A stretch of DNA of 64,000 nt from Myripristis murdjan (Eukaryota > Chordata > Actinopteri > Holocentriformes > Holocentridae): contig NC_043990.1 in assembly GCF_902150065.1 (NCBI RefSeq), forward strand, positions 6,743,276 to 6,807,275. Direction: 5' to 3'. How positions within the stretch are numbered: the stretch's first letter is position 1; each line of letters begins with the position of its first letter. A program made the position numbers and the translations under genes. The notes under the pieces were generated by a model. It did not search any database and had not been told where the DNA came from. It saw only the letters and a program-made list of their open reading frames with translations. Below are positions 1 through 17,983 of this stretch, one piece after another.

Positions 1-1011
1 AAATTCTGGGTGAAATCGATACAGAGGAAGAGCAGAAAGAGGAACAGAGGAATGGACTGAAAAGGAGGTGAAGAGAGGGGAAAAAGCACAGAGCAAAGCT
101 GAGCGGCACATCAAGGGACAAAAAGCAAAACAGAGCAAAGCAGAAAGGAAAAAAAAAACAGCAACAACAAGAGAGAAGGGCAAAATAAAACAGAACAAAA
201 CAGAGCAGGTCGGTCCGTCTGAGACGGCGCTGTGCATTCGGTGTCTCGTCGTTTGCAGCCTGAGCGAGTCCGGCGGTTTCCTCTGATGCTAATGAGGCTG
301 AGGGGAGGGCCGGCTCTCCTCGGCCGTCCACAGCCAGAGGACGACGCTCTGCTCTTAACTACCGGCCAGGTCCACCCAAGCATAAAGGACAGCATCATTA
401 GCATCACATTTAAAAAAAAAAATTCACCAAAAAAAATCTCACAGCTAGAGTCCGTCTCGATGCAGCGATTATCCAAAACGAGCCGGCCGGCCTGTGGATG
501 TGAGGGACACTTCAGAAGACAAAAACCAGCATTTGGTGGCTGTTTTTTTTTTTTTGTTGTTGTTCTCAAAATAGTGTCAGCTGCTAAAACAGAAGCAGTT
601 GCTGGTCGTTTTAGGACGTGCTAGTGTACGTGGCCAGTAGATGAGTTTAGAAAAGAAAAAAAAAAAAAAGAAATCATGGCCCTGACATGCACTGGTGTCT
701 CTGTGCACGGCAGAGAAGGGGCACGTTGTCGTGTTTAACCGCCTGCCAAAAAAACGAGGCGGTTTAATGTTTCCTTCCTCGCTCCCGACGAACATACAAA
801 CTTCCCGGAGCATGACTAAAGAGCTTTTCCGAGGCACGAGAGCCGGCCGGCTGCAGTTTTATGGGCCTGAACGCTGCTCTGGTGTGAGACAGGGAGCCGG
901 ATCCTCCTCATGATTCAGAAAAGGCCTTCAGCACGACCACCAGGGCTGAGACGATACGTTCATCTCGCCATTCGATAACGTCACGACACCTGGGTGCCGA
1001 TTCAATATGTA
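1..1011. other. Non-coding start of window, no gene recognised
   Basis: Purine-rich sequence with several A or T runs (for example near 412, 541 and 655). A short imperfect stem-loop lies near 737-765, with arms TAACCGCCT and AGGCGGTTTA. The open frames here are short and low-complexity, and none matches a family I recognise. It could be untranslated or intronic sequence of a gene to the left. Confidence 0.4.
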
Positions 1012-1421
1012 CAGTCGTCCCTCGCTATAACGCGGTTCACCTTTCGTGGCCTCGCAGTTTCGTGGATTTTTTTTTTTTAGTGCAATTTTGCATGCTTTTT
1101 TTTTTTTTTTTTGATTGGCTAAGGGACTGTAGACCATTGTCAATCAATCTCCTCCGTGCCGTGTCTCCTGTACAGTACAGAATGCGTTCATTCTATAATA
1201 CTGGACTTATTTTTCTACAAAGGTTTGAACTTTGAGAGTTTAAACAAGAGAGAAAAGTGAGAAAATGTTAATGCCTGTCTGAGAAAAGTGTAGAAAGTGA
1301 GGGGTTTTACAGCCTTAAAACATCGAGAATCATTGTAAAAATTAAGCTGACTACTTCACGGATTTTGTCTATTGCGGGTTATTTTTAGAACGTAACTCCC
1401 GCAATAAACGAGGGACCACTG
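1012..1421. mobile_element. Tigger/pogo-like MITE, longer copy
   Basis: The element begins CAGTCGTCCCTCGC and ends GAGGGACCACTG, so its terminal inverted repeats read CAGTsGTCCCTCG. It is flanked on both sides by TA, the target-site duplication expected for Tc1/mariner-type elements such as Tigger/pogo. It is 410 bp and has no coding capacity. A second copy lies at 42296-42630. This copy carries about 85 extra bases (near 1112-1198) that the other lacks. The assignment to the Tigger branch rests on the TA duplication and terminal sequence, from memory of the family. Confidence 0.75.
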
Positions 1422-3035
1422 TATTGCAACTCTACAAGTATTGCAACACCATATTATGATTTTTGCTTTTTGCATTCTCCAGTTTGTGTCTGTAAAGTTT
1501 CATGAGGCTAGAGGTCATTTTCTCCAGCGACGTCCAGTTGGACAAAAGTCTCTGCCTGCAGTGAAATGGCTGCTATGGGGGCCAACATCATCACACGGGA
1601 ATCAAATGTGGCTCATTGAATCCACAAGAGTCTCAGCTTTCCAGTCAAAGCCAACTGATGCAGCTCCAAGACTGTTTAGGCCCCAGTCTGCACACACACA
1701 CCGTTTTACAACAGGCCACAAGAACACGTCTGGTTTAAACCGACTCGGTAACAAGAAAGTAAGAACGAATCCATCTTTCCCAGCCCCAAGTCGAGCCCGT
1801 CTGCCGATGAGGAGAGAGGAGAGACATGATTTGGGTTTGCAGTCTGAGGTGGCAGACGCTCTGTCCCGTCCCCGGCCTCTTCAGCGGCAGCGGCGCTCTC
1901 ACGCTGCGTTCAAGCATCTGACAACCTCCCACCTCCGCGTTCAGACGCAGGCTGGCGGCGGGACAAGCCGTCCTCTCTCACAGTCGACCGCCTGGTGGGC
2001 TGGTGATCACATTTGGACGCGGGCCATTAAAGCAAAGCATTTCAGCAGGAGGAGGATACTTTTTTTTTTAAACAAGGCAGAGCCAGAGGAAAACAAGGAG
2101 TTACAGGAGGATGAAAAAACAAACAAACAAACAAACAAACAAACACCTCTGTGCGCCCGGGAAGCGGCAGGGGGCCCTTATGTGATATCAATCGTCTGCG
2201 TCCGTTTTCGATAACGGGGTTCTCGCTAACATCACGGGCCGGCGGTCCCCACGGCAGGTTCAGGGGCCCATCAGGCGTCCCTGCAGACGCCCCAAAATGA
2301 GTTCAGCGGTTTAACTTTGCTATTACTTTGCTCACAGGGGGGTCGGCACGGCGTACAGGAAACTGCTTTGGTCTTCAGTTTTGCCCGCCCTGCTTTTGTG
2401 CTGGACTCGGTTAAGCGCTTCTCCTGCACTGCATTTCTGCAACAAAAATCCCCCTGTAAAACGAAATCTCCATCAAACGAAGGTCTGCAGTGTTCGCATT
2501 TAACACGGCAGTCACAGACAGCCATAAACGCCCTTCACCCCCCAATCATTTTGCATGCGTGTGATTTGATTTTTCTCCATTTTGTTGTTTTTTAAACCTG
2601 TCCCGGCTGGTAAAGACGCCCTGAATCAAAAAAAAAAAAAAAAAAAAAAAGACACAGATATGAGAGTGAAGTTTGCGAGGCAGCCTGTTTTAGGAATAGG
2701 GACGACTGTGACGGACCCACATGACAGCTTTATGTTTTATCGTGATTTATCTCGCCCCGTCTGCGGTACATGTTTCCCAGACGCTTAATCAAAACGTATG
2801 GCTTTTTTTTTTTTTTTTTTTCCTGAACCAAAACACAAAAACACACCCGCGTTCCCCTTTAATGTTGCAAACTTTTTTGGGACGCTCGGAGCAGAAGACT
2901 GAAGCGGATAAGACAAGACAAGACAAGAAAAAGAGAGAGGGGGAAATTGGTCTTGCCTTGATTTTCACTTTTAAAGGCAATAAACAACATTTTCAAGCGC
3001 AGTGCACAATGTTTTTTTTGGTGTAATATAATTTC
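1422..3035. other. Intergenic DNA without a recognisable gene
   Basis: This stretch contains an (AAAC)n run near 2117-2143 and poly-A or poly-T runs near 2628 and 2802. A long plus-strand open frame at 1441-2214 has no recognisable domain and reads through the simple repeat, so I do not call it a gene. Nothing else is supported. Confidence 0.4.
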
Positions 3036-3039
3036 TTTT

Positions 3040-3140
3040 TAGAGAATTTATCGCAGTTTCATATTTATTGGTTGCGTGCTTTGTTGTCTGGCTTATGAAC
3101 TGCACAATGACAATAAACACTTTCTATTCTATTCTTCTCT
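3040..3140 (+). mobile_element. Probable LINE 3' end with ATTCT tail
   Basis: The sequence GCACAATGACAATAAACACTT is followed by repeats of TATTCTAT. This is the usual look of 3' ends of teleost L2/Rex-type LINEs, where a polyadenylation-like AATAAA is followed by short tandem repeats. Only the extreme 3' end is visible; no reverse-transcriptase sequence was seen upstream. Confidence 0.4.
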
Positions 3141-3489
3141 ATTCTGGTTCCCAACAAAGTGTGACCGCATCAGTGGAAAAGGATCACAGCGCTCTAACAC
3201 ACTGAAAAACATATCATCACGTTAATGTCATGTTTACCCACTGGTCCTCATTAAAATCAGGAGAAGTCATGACATATATGAGGGTAAAAATGGTGTCAAT
3301 GGTGTGTTTAGAGGCGATGAAAGACGGTGGGAGACTGGAGAGTGGACCAGACAGGAAAACAGAGAGAGAGAGGGATGAAAGTCTGACTCCAACAAAGTCC
3401 TGATGGTGGAGGAGAAGCATCACAGAGAGAAAGAGAAAGAGAGGGGAAAGGGCTGGCTGACAACACTGCAGCGACTTGACTCAGCAACA

Positions 3490-3493
<4 letters not shown>

Positions 3494-3533
<40 letters not shown>
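3494..3533. repeat. (CA)n microsatellite
   Basis: An uninterrupted CA run of about 40 bp. Further GT/CA-rich and GGAA-rich tracts follow at 3610-3720. Confidence 0.95.
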
Positions 3534-3535
<2 letters not shown>

Positions 3536-3759
3536 GTGAGCAGATGAGTTGGTGCTGGGCGCCTGAACTCGAATCCAGAAATGCAGTTTAAGAAGGTTGG
3601 AGCTAAAAGTGTGTGTGCGTGTGTGTGTGCGCGCGCGAATGTGTGTATGTGTGTGTGTCACGATCCATACACACACATTAACGGAGGAAGGAAGGAAGCA
3701 AGGAAGGAAGGAAGGAAGGGTGTGATGTTTGTGTTGCTGTTTGTGTTTGTGTTTATAAA

Positions 3760-4480
3760 CAATGCGTCCCTCGGTGCCCTCGCGGCCGCGCGGCGTCCCC
3801 GAGCCGCCGAGCAGCATCAACATCTGCACTTCCACAACTCCGCACCAAGTTCCCGAGCCAGGCGGCGCGGCGGCCGCCACGCAGCCAAAGTTGTGTTTTT
3901 ACACCGAAAAACCAAAGTCAAAACAACCGTGTCAAGTTGAGCCGCGTCTCTGGGTCTGTAGCTTTCCGCCGGCTGCGCTATTTGATGTGGGAGACACAAT
4001 TTGGCAGAGAGAGGGAGAGAGAGAAAGCAGAGAGAGAGAGAGGAGAGGGGGAAAAAAGGCACATAATTAATCACCTTTGGCTCTGCGGTCAGTTTACCTG
4101 TTTGTTTCCGCGTCGGGGTTTCTTTCCTTAGGCGCCCCCACTCTGGTGAATCGCGACTGCTTCAGTATAAAACGCTGCTTTTCTTCTTTTTTTATTATTA
4201 TTAATTCTTTTCGCTAAAACAATCAGTCCGCACATCCAAGATGGCTACCAGGAACACCTCCTCCTCCGATGCCCCTGATGGACGGGAGGCCCGCCCACCC
4301 CGCCTGTGATTGGCCCGCCGCCGCGGCTCCCGCCTTCCTACTGGCCGAGCCCCGCCGTCGGTCACGCGAGACAGGTTTACTACATCCGCGCATGTCCCGC
4401 TGTGATTGGCTGGTTTTGAAAGGTGAAAGGTGAACCGGAGTTTGGTTTTACGCCCCCCCTCCTCACACCTCCCTCTGTTG
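3760..4480. promoter_or_regulatory. CpG-rich segment with CCAAT boxes, orphan promoter candidate
   Basis: CpG density rises sharply against the AT-rich surroundings (GCGGCCGCGCGGCG near 3782 and GGCGGCGCGGCGGCCGCC near 3862). Two inverted CCAAT boxes (GATTGG) occur near 4308 and 4404. A YY1-like CCAAGATGGC lies near 4237, and a TATA-like GTATAAAA near 4164. The AAGATGG start opens only a 22-codon frame. Both sides lack a recognised exon, so the transcript and its direction are unknown. It may be the promoter of a gene extending out of the window to the left, of a non-coding RNA, or an alternative distal promoter. Confidence 0.4.
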
Positions 4481-5562
4481 GCGGAGCGTCTCCGGGATGT
4501 TCACGGTCCCGTCTTTGTTTTGGTGCTTCAGCAACGACAGAACACACAGTGCCGTCTTAAAATATTAAAAATTAAATTAATTTCAATTACTTTTCAACGT
4601 TTTTGTCTTTCTCAAACAATCACTGAAAACCCAAAATGTGTTAGGCTGCAAAAAAAAAAAAATAATAATAATAAAAAATAAATAAATAAATAAAAATAAA
4701 ATAATAATAATAATGATAATAAAGACTAAAAATTAAAAGTGTGTCGCCATATAAAGAGAAATAAGCATCAGGAATATAATTTTCTCTACGCAGCTTAAAA
4801 TAAATGAATAAAATAAAAACAAATAACCACGTTTCACATAAAAGGACTTATAAAGATACTTTCTGAAATGCTGGAGATGACAAGGAGCTCCAGTTTATGT
4901 TCTCCAAAGAAGATGGATTGTTTTGGGATTATAAATTAGGATTATTTAACCGAGTTTGCCAGCCTGTTTGTGTGGAATAGCGCGCCCTCCTTTTTTTAAA
5001 TTAGAGTTATTTTTCAAGAGAACAAGACACACAGATCTGTGAGACTGTTCAGTCAGATGTTTGACTTCGCCTGCTTTGTCTCTACACTCCTGTCTGACGA
5101 GTAAACTCTTTTATTTGCCTCGTCTGTGGCTGTTTTGCATCATTTTATGTGAAGGAATAGAGCCTGAGCATATAATTTATACAAAAAAATACCACTTTAC
5201 AGTTGATCTCTATGTTGTAATCCCTAAGGTTGAACCTATTATCTTTTATACTCTGAATCAAAAGCCTTTTTATCCATAATTCATCAAAAAGGTTGTTTAT
5301 TTTCTCCAGCGAGCGCTGCTTCATGTGTAAATATCAAGGATGTGAGATTCTTCATCTTTTTCAAGAGTTGATCCGGAGGAGGAAAACAGATTCATCCAAG
5401 GTGCCAGGCATTTTTTTTTTAATTATTATTTAAATTTTATTATACTTGTCTTGTTAAGATGCTGTAAGTTTTCCCACATCATGGATTAATATCTGCTGCA
5501 ATCTGTGAGGAAAACCGCTTGACGATCAGCCGTTTTGCCCTGAATTTTAGCGACATAAAGAC

Positions 5563-5614
<52 letters not shown>

Positions 5615-6240
5615 CTCTGGTTGCAGAGCTGGTCCAGCTGCAGCAGCATCACTGAGGACGGAGCCTCTGGAGCGTCACAGCAGCAGGTCACAGACCACAC
5701 AATGCAGTTCACGGCTCTGCCACTAGAGGGCGCTGCAGGGCTGGCAGACCGGCAGCATCACACCTGACAGGCTGATGCAGACTTGAGGAGGATAAATCCA
5801 CCTGAACTCCTCCTGTTACCTTCAGATTGACTAGACTGACCCTCTGGCACTTTAAACCTCCAGTGAATAAGAATAGAGAGTATAAGAATAATTTTTCACC
5901 AAAGTGCACCTAAAGCAGAGGGAGCTTTACTGACGATTAAATATGGAATGTTATAGTTCCTTCAGGGTCATCAAAAAACCCCAAAACAAGCCATGATTTA
6001 CTGGAGCGCTGACACTCCCCCCATAGACTCTTCTTCTCTGGTTCCCGTGACAACCACCTGTAGTCCCCCATTCACACCCCCACCCTCACCTGTTCAATTT
6101 ATCTCAACTGTTATCACAGTTAGAACCCCATGAATAAAACATATTTCTCACAGGCTGCCTGTCTCCCGCAGTAGACCGGAAAATACTGACAACCTTTTAT
6201 TCTTCCTTTATTGAAAGTGTTTTAACCTTTTCGTTCAACT
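4481..6240. other. AT-rich intergenic DNA
   Basis: It contains an AATAA-type simple repeat at about 4650-4725 and a (GT)n microsatellite at 5564-5612. No exon could be recognised on either strand. Confidence 0.5.
5564..5612. repeat. (GT)n microsatellite
   Basis: An uninterrupted GT run of about 49 bp. Open frames through it on both strands are artefacts of the repeat. Confidence 0.95.
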
Positions 6241-6690
6241 GCAAGGTGTTGTGAACCTCGGTTCAAAAATCACTGGTAAAACACAAAGATCCCTCGCACA
6301 GTTTAATTCTAAGCAAATTCTCAAGAAGGCATACAAGATCATAAATGATCCTTCACATGTTTTACACCATCAGTTTAACCTGATGCCATCAGAAATGCGT
6401 TTTAGACTCCCTGTATGTAAAACCAACAGAAGGAGGTTTGGTTTCATCCCAGAAGCTATCAGACTGGTGAACAACCACAGTGTAAGAAATGGTCAGTTTA
6501 CCAGTACAAAAATTGACAATTTTTAAATCTTACACTTGCACTTTATGTATTTGCACTTTTATGTCCTCAAATCTTATGTCTCTTATATCTTGTCTTATAT
6601 CCTGCACGTTTTTGTTTTTTATCTGTCATGATGTAAATTTAAATTGCCCCTTGAGGGACTAATAAAGTATATTGAATTGAATCATTATTT
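6240..6690 (+). mobile_element. LINE 3' fragment with end of reverse-transcriptase protein
   Basis: A frame of 91 codons (6251-6526) carries the typical C-terminal end of a teleost L2/Rex-type LINE polyprotein. Recognisable pieces are KKAYKIINDPSHVLHHQF, LMPSEMRFRLP, CKTNRRRFGFIP and AIRLVN. It is followed by a short 3' UTR ending TTGCCCCTTGAGGGACTAATAAAG and a TGAATTGAATC tail. The 5' part, including the reverse-transcriptase core and endonuclease, is absent, as expected for a 5'-truncated insertion. The frame is still open, which suggests it is fairly young. Confidence 0.75.
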
Positions 6691-7952
6691 ATTTAGAGAC
6701 GTTAAACACTGAATGAACTCAAAGTGACGCCAAATATAAGAGAGATAACAGGAGGGAGACGTTAGAAATGAGCGATTTTCTCCATCTATCATTTAAGTAT
6801 TTATTATTTAAATTCAAACCATACATTTAAGTGAGAAACAGTGTAAAGAGTAGGTTTTAATGTTTCATGAAGAATTTCCAGTGTGAAAGAAGTCTCTTGG
6901 GTGAAAACTGCAGGGAAACAGGAACATCTGCAGCATCTATCTCCACACTGCACACATTATGTTATTCTAGTCATTGTAAAGCGGCTCTGGAGGTGTCTGA
7001 AATCTAAAATATAACATGACGCATATTATTTCTTATTTTCCTCTCTGAACTGTGAGACTGCGAGGTTAAATTCTTTGTGAAAGTGTCTCAGAGGACAAAC
7101 TGAAAACTCAGAAAACATCAGTATTCATCACACTCTGTTCCATTCCTGAATAATTCACCAGCAACTGAAATAACACAAGAAACAACAGAAACACACCGAC
7201 TTGGACAAAACATATAATTGGAGCCGGAGACACAGCTGTACCCGTTCCTGCAGGAGCAACACGCCTGCTTTTTTAATCATAAATCATAAATAAACACATT
7301 CCACAAAATAAATATCTATTTTTATACACAAACAACTTAAATTTTATATTAAGTGGCAAAATAGAAAACTAAAAAAAAACAAAAACAAAACCTTAATTCT
7401 TGTTAACTCTATGTAATTTTTTCACATATCCAAGAGTTTCATTCCAAAATGTGATATTAACTATTTACAAATATGCAAACACTATCAAAAATGATTGCAG
7501 GGATAGAATATTACAAAGTAAATAACATTTGTTATATTTCTAACTGTGAACAAGCTCCTGAGGTAGAAAAGTGAATCAGTGCAATTTCCACAATTTCCCA
7601 TAGAGCTGCCTTGGAGTTGAAAAATAAATGACTGCAGCTACACAAGAAAATCAGGAGAAAAAAGAAAGAAAAAAAAAACGCAAAATGTAATACTGACAGA
7701 GGCTGCCGATCTCTCCTCTAAGGACTTTTCCTCCACATTTTGCCGCTCTGTGCCAAAATCCCCGGCCAATAAATCAAATCACATGTCGGCAAAAACCTTT
7801 AATCTTCACCCTGAGCTAATCTCAAGCATCAGCACCTGATCTTCTCCCCCCTCATGCTTCTGTGACTGTTTTTTTTTTTTTGTTTTGTTTTTTTTGGAAA
7901 AAGAGAGTACAGGACAACGGACCCCAGCTGAGGCGGCGCGGGACGTCCCGGC
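6691..7952 (-). other. Probable 3' UTR and flank of ccdc106
   Basis: This AT-rich stretch lies directly downstream of the ccdc106 stop codon on the minus strand. No exon is visible. Possible AATAAA signals on the minus strand exist (for example TTTATT near 6818), but none clearly marks the transcript end. Confidence 0.35.
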
Positions 7953-14416
<6,464 letters not shown>

Positions 14417-14900
14417 GACGCTAAACTCGCTCCAGCAGCCTAATAATCGATACAGATGATTAATAAAAGTTGTTTGAACCGAGAAGTTGTGAGGATGCTG
14501 TTATTACAGTCCACGCCCGTCGCTCTGCCGCCGGTGTTTGGTTGAGTTATACTGCCGTAATATCGCCTCAAACTCCGCGCACACACACTCCCGACTCTCT
14601 CCGCAGCAATTACCGGATTATAAGTGGACGAGCTCACCAGGTGCGCCTCGGCTTCACGCGTGCGCGCAGGTGTCGCCTAGCCAAATACACGCTGCACATG
14701 AATACGTCAGCACGTCATGATGAAAAAGTCAGAAGTTTCACCTTTTTGTCTCCTGTTTCCCACCGTCTTCATTTGGCCCGGCAGGCACGCGGAGGGGTGC
14801 GGCGGCGCTGGAATGCGTGCGTGCGTCCAGGTAAATGCGGAAGTAAAGGCGCAAGCCGCAGAGGAAGACGAAGAAAAGTGGCCGCGACAAGTAAAACAAA
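14417..14900. promoter_or_regulatory. Divergent promoter region of ccdc106 and tmem238
   Basis: The minus-strand ccdc106 start codon and a plus-strand exon ending at a strong donor (TTAACAG|GTAAGTT, donor at 14947) face away from each other across about 500 bp. The interval is CpG-enriched, for example CGCGTGCGCGCAGG near 14658. I saw no clear TATA box. A shared bidirectional promoter is the simplest reading; transcript starts were not located. Confidence 0.5.
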
Positions 14901-14946
14901 GGCCTACGTAAAGAGGTTTATGGTGCCGAAGAAGTCATATTAACAG
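14901..14946 (+). other. tmem238: Probable 5' UTR exon of tmem238 with a 7-codon uORF
   Basis: The exon ends at a consensus donor (14947). It contains ATG at 14920 opening MVPKKSY and a stop at 14941-14943, just before the splice site. Linking it to tmem238 is inference. The tmem238 coding exon has an acceptor (TTTTCCCTCTCAG) ending at 16884, only seven bases before its start codon, so an upstream non-coding exon is needed. The 5' limit of this exon is not known. Confidence 0.4.
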
Positions 14947-15299
14947 GTAAGTTAAATTAATAAGATGTATTAAGTGTTTGTGTTTTGTCGAGGCATGTAG
15001 AAAGAAAAATTGTGCCAAAAATAGCGGCTAACTTGAACCTAATCCTGGCCTGTGTCCGGACGGCAGGAAAAAAAAAAACAGGCTGCTGCACAAGAACTCC
15101 ATTCAGTCTGTATTTTTAAATACTACACAATAAAATGAAGTTTAAACTGCATTTTGAACACCTGTCAGCCAGCAGCGTGCACAAGTCTATAGCCAATTTA
15201 AAAAAAAAAAAACGGTTGCATGCTGGCAGTTTTGCATAGTAATCCACAGTTTGTTTGTTTGTTTGTTTGTTTGTTTTAATCCTAATGTGATTAATTGTT

Positions 15300-15470
15300 A
15301 TATTGAGACGAGTTTTTTTTTTTTTATTTTATTTTTTATTGAACGACTAAGATTCAAGGAGACAGGCAGAGGTTTGTAAGAGTTTGGCGTCCTTTTCTGT
15401 CATATTTCGAGGCTGAGTTTCCCCAAAAGTGAAATACATGGGTCTCTGGAACTCCTAAGGATATTCAGTT

Positions 15471-15507
<37 letters not shown>

Positions 15508-15650
15508 TACTGGATACCCCTGGGCATAGGGTATGTACTGTATGTTGGCATGGGTGGGTGCGTGGGAGGATACATGTTGGATTTTCATGATGTATTGTGA
15601 TGTCCTGTATTTGAGGTTTCTATATGCAAAAAACCCAATAAAGGGGAAAA
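15300..15650 (+). mobile_element. Possible LINE-1-type 3' end
   Basis: A long T run (about 34 T at 15472-15505) precedes GGATACCCCTGGGCATAGGG. The segment ends TATGCAAAAAACCCAATAAAGG, the usual style of teleost L1-type 3' termini. No coding sequence remains. It lies in the first intron of tmem238 if the upstream exon is correct. Confidence 0.35.
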
Positions 15651-16891
15651 AATTGTTATGTTGAGATAAAGTATGAGGGAGTTTGTGCTGCAGGATGATT
15701 AGGATGAGCCTCAAACCACATGGAGGCCCGTCACTCTCCACTGGAAGTCAGATGGAGGTTGAGCCAGTCAAGGTGCCTCATGCCAGTTCCAGGCTTGTGC
15801 AGTTATGATGATATGAAATTATACATTTCATTACTGCGTTGTGCACAGTGGCCTGAGCTTTCCCATCTGTCATGGCGTCCCTCTCTTTCTTCTTTCCATC
15901 CGGACTTCATTTTCTTATGTTTTTCCTCCTTCTCTGTTATGTCTTGTCCTTGTTTCCCTTTAGGCTATTCATCCATCCCCCCAAATCCCTGCTTTTTATC
16001 TGTTTTATTTTGCAGCTATGTTTGAAAGGGACATGTTGAGGTAACATCAGTACCAGGGCTGGACCGATAGGAGTTTCTAAGACACACATATTTTTTGACT
16101 GAAGCAGCTGCAGGGATACAACAGGAACCCATTTCTGTCCCTCAAGGCACAGTCTACACAAATTTAGGACAAATTATTGGACCTCAAAGCTAATTATGTC
16201 TACTTTTTTTCAGAGCCAAAAAGGTATACATACATACATATACATGTTCCCAAACAAAAATGGTCCATATGTTTACCATTTCCTCTAAATGTTCAGGTAC
16301 AAGACAGCGTTTGTTCGGCCAAAAACAACAAATTAATAAATGAATACCTAAATAAATGAGGTAAAATATTCACTTAAGGTAGATTTTAACTTGCAGGCCT
16401 TGGCTGAGTAGCCTTGAAAAGAAATACATTTTGTAGATTTGTGGATATGAAATAAAGGTAGTGCAATGATTCAGTCAATATTGTAGTTATAATTTAGGAA
16501 GAAGACTGGACTGTATCAGGTACAAACCACCAGGGGACAAACAAGAACTGAATGTCAAGGGTGCAAAAGCTGCACCTTAGAGGCCCCAGTGATGAGCTGT
16601 CAAACCCCTGAAGGTACAATTATGTGCTTTATTTTCTGAGAGTGTGATATATAAACATTAAAAATCTGACCTTCTCTGTGGAAAGTGGGAATTTCCCCCA
16701 GAGTTTTGTCTCGATCAGGGTGGAAAAGTCTGTGAACCAGCATCTCAGTCATCGTGAACCTTTCTTTTGACAGCCAGTGAAAAGAAAGACTGGTGTGTCA
16801 GTCAGTTACAGTTTAGCTCCACCTGCTGTTGCTTTCCAGCCGCAGACTGTCATGTTGTGTTGTGTCGTCTGGTTTTCCCTCTCAGGTCAGG

Positions 16892-17983
16892 ATGGCTCTA
16901 TGTGACGGCCTGTCGCACTGCAAACTGGCTCTGGCCTTCGCCGTGCTGATGGACCTGCTGGGAGGAGCTGCCCTGCTGCTGGGGGTCTTCGCCCCTCTGG
17001 AGGTCAAAGGTCAAGACTTTGGAGACTTACTGGTCTACACAGGTGCGATCAGATCAGCTGACCAAGAAAAACTAAAAAAAAAAACTTTCCTTACAGCCAA
17101 AACTAGAAACACAAATCCAGCTGCTCTAGGAGGCTGACGGCTGTTCTCAAACATCAACATCTGTACTGACATAGAAAAAAAAAATCTGTGTGAAGGATGC
17201 AAAGTGAAATTCATGAGGCACAGCTGTCACCAGTAAACATACTGGTTTGTTGCATGGGCTTACCTTTGATTTGGTCCAGAATCACAATCCAGTTTAATTT
17301 GCCAAACAAGCTCATCCACAGGCTCTTATTCCAAGCTCACTGACAAACAGTAAAGTGGAAAGTGGATTGTATTAAAGTGGGGAAGGAGCATTTCTCTCTT
17401 ACAGCCTTTGAATCTTTCCTTTTCCACACCTGTCCATAAAAATCGGTGTGTGTAAGTTGATTATGGATGACACAAATTTGTGAGAGAAGAACTGAAATCT
17501 TGGTTTCACTTTGAGTAATTTGTTCAGTCTTCATAGCAGCTAATGGCGTCCTCAGTAGCCCAAGTCATGCTGTAGTTTGAATCCCTTTTTAAAGTTCCTT
17601 TCAGTTTCATGTTAGTTATCATTAGTTTGATGACTTGACGGTGACAGCTGCACCAGCAATTACAGCCAAAAAAACCTTCACAAATTTTGGAACAATGCTG
17701 CTCCTCCACCCATCCCCAAAAAGTTGTTTCTTTCCACTAAGTGACATCTTGTTAGCTTACATCTTTTTAATGGCCCGATCCTCTGTTGTGCTCCCAGTAA
17801 GATGTGGTTTCGTGTGCAGGGGCGCTGCTGGTGCTCATGTCGTTGGGCGGCTGGGTGCTGTGGTACAGCGGGAACATCGAGGGCCTGACGTCCCGGAGGG
17901 AGCTGGGACACATCGGCAGCGCCGTGGACCGACTGGCTCGCAACCTCAGCCGCAAGATCCGCACCTACAGGAGCCACCTGTGA
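16892..17983 (+). CDS. tmem238: TMEM238-like small two-pass membrane protein
   Basis: Two coding exons, 16892-17042 and 17820-17983, join in phase (ACA G|GG GCG) to give 104 residues. The start codon has A at -3 (GTCAGGATGG). Residues about 10-35 (KLALAFAVLMDLLGGAALLL) and about 50-68 (GALLVLMSLGGWVLWYS) are hydrophobic helices, joined by a short loop with GVFAPLEVKGQDFGDLLVYT. The C-terminal tail is polar and basic (RLARNLSRKIRTYRSHL). This size and pattern match TMEM238/TMEM238L, whose molecular function is not established. A polyadenylation signal AATAAA lies at 18723-18728, giving a 3' UTR of roughly 750 bases. Nothing looks broken. Confidence 0.85.

Noticed and set aside
1441-2214. 257-codon open frame on the plus strand
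   Set aside because: No recognisable domain, reads through an (AAAC)n repeat, no splice or Kozak support, and composition unlike coding sequence.
3308-3880. 190-codon minus-strand frame under the CpG-rich segment
   Set aside because: Mostly translated CA and GGAA repeats with no conserved block.
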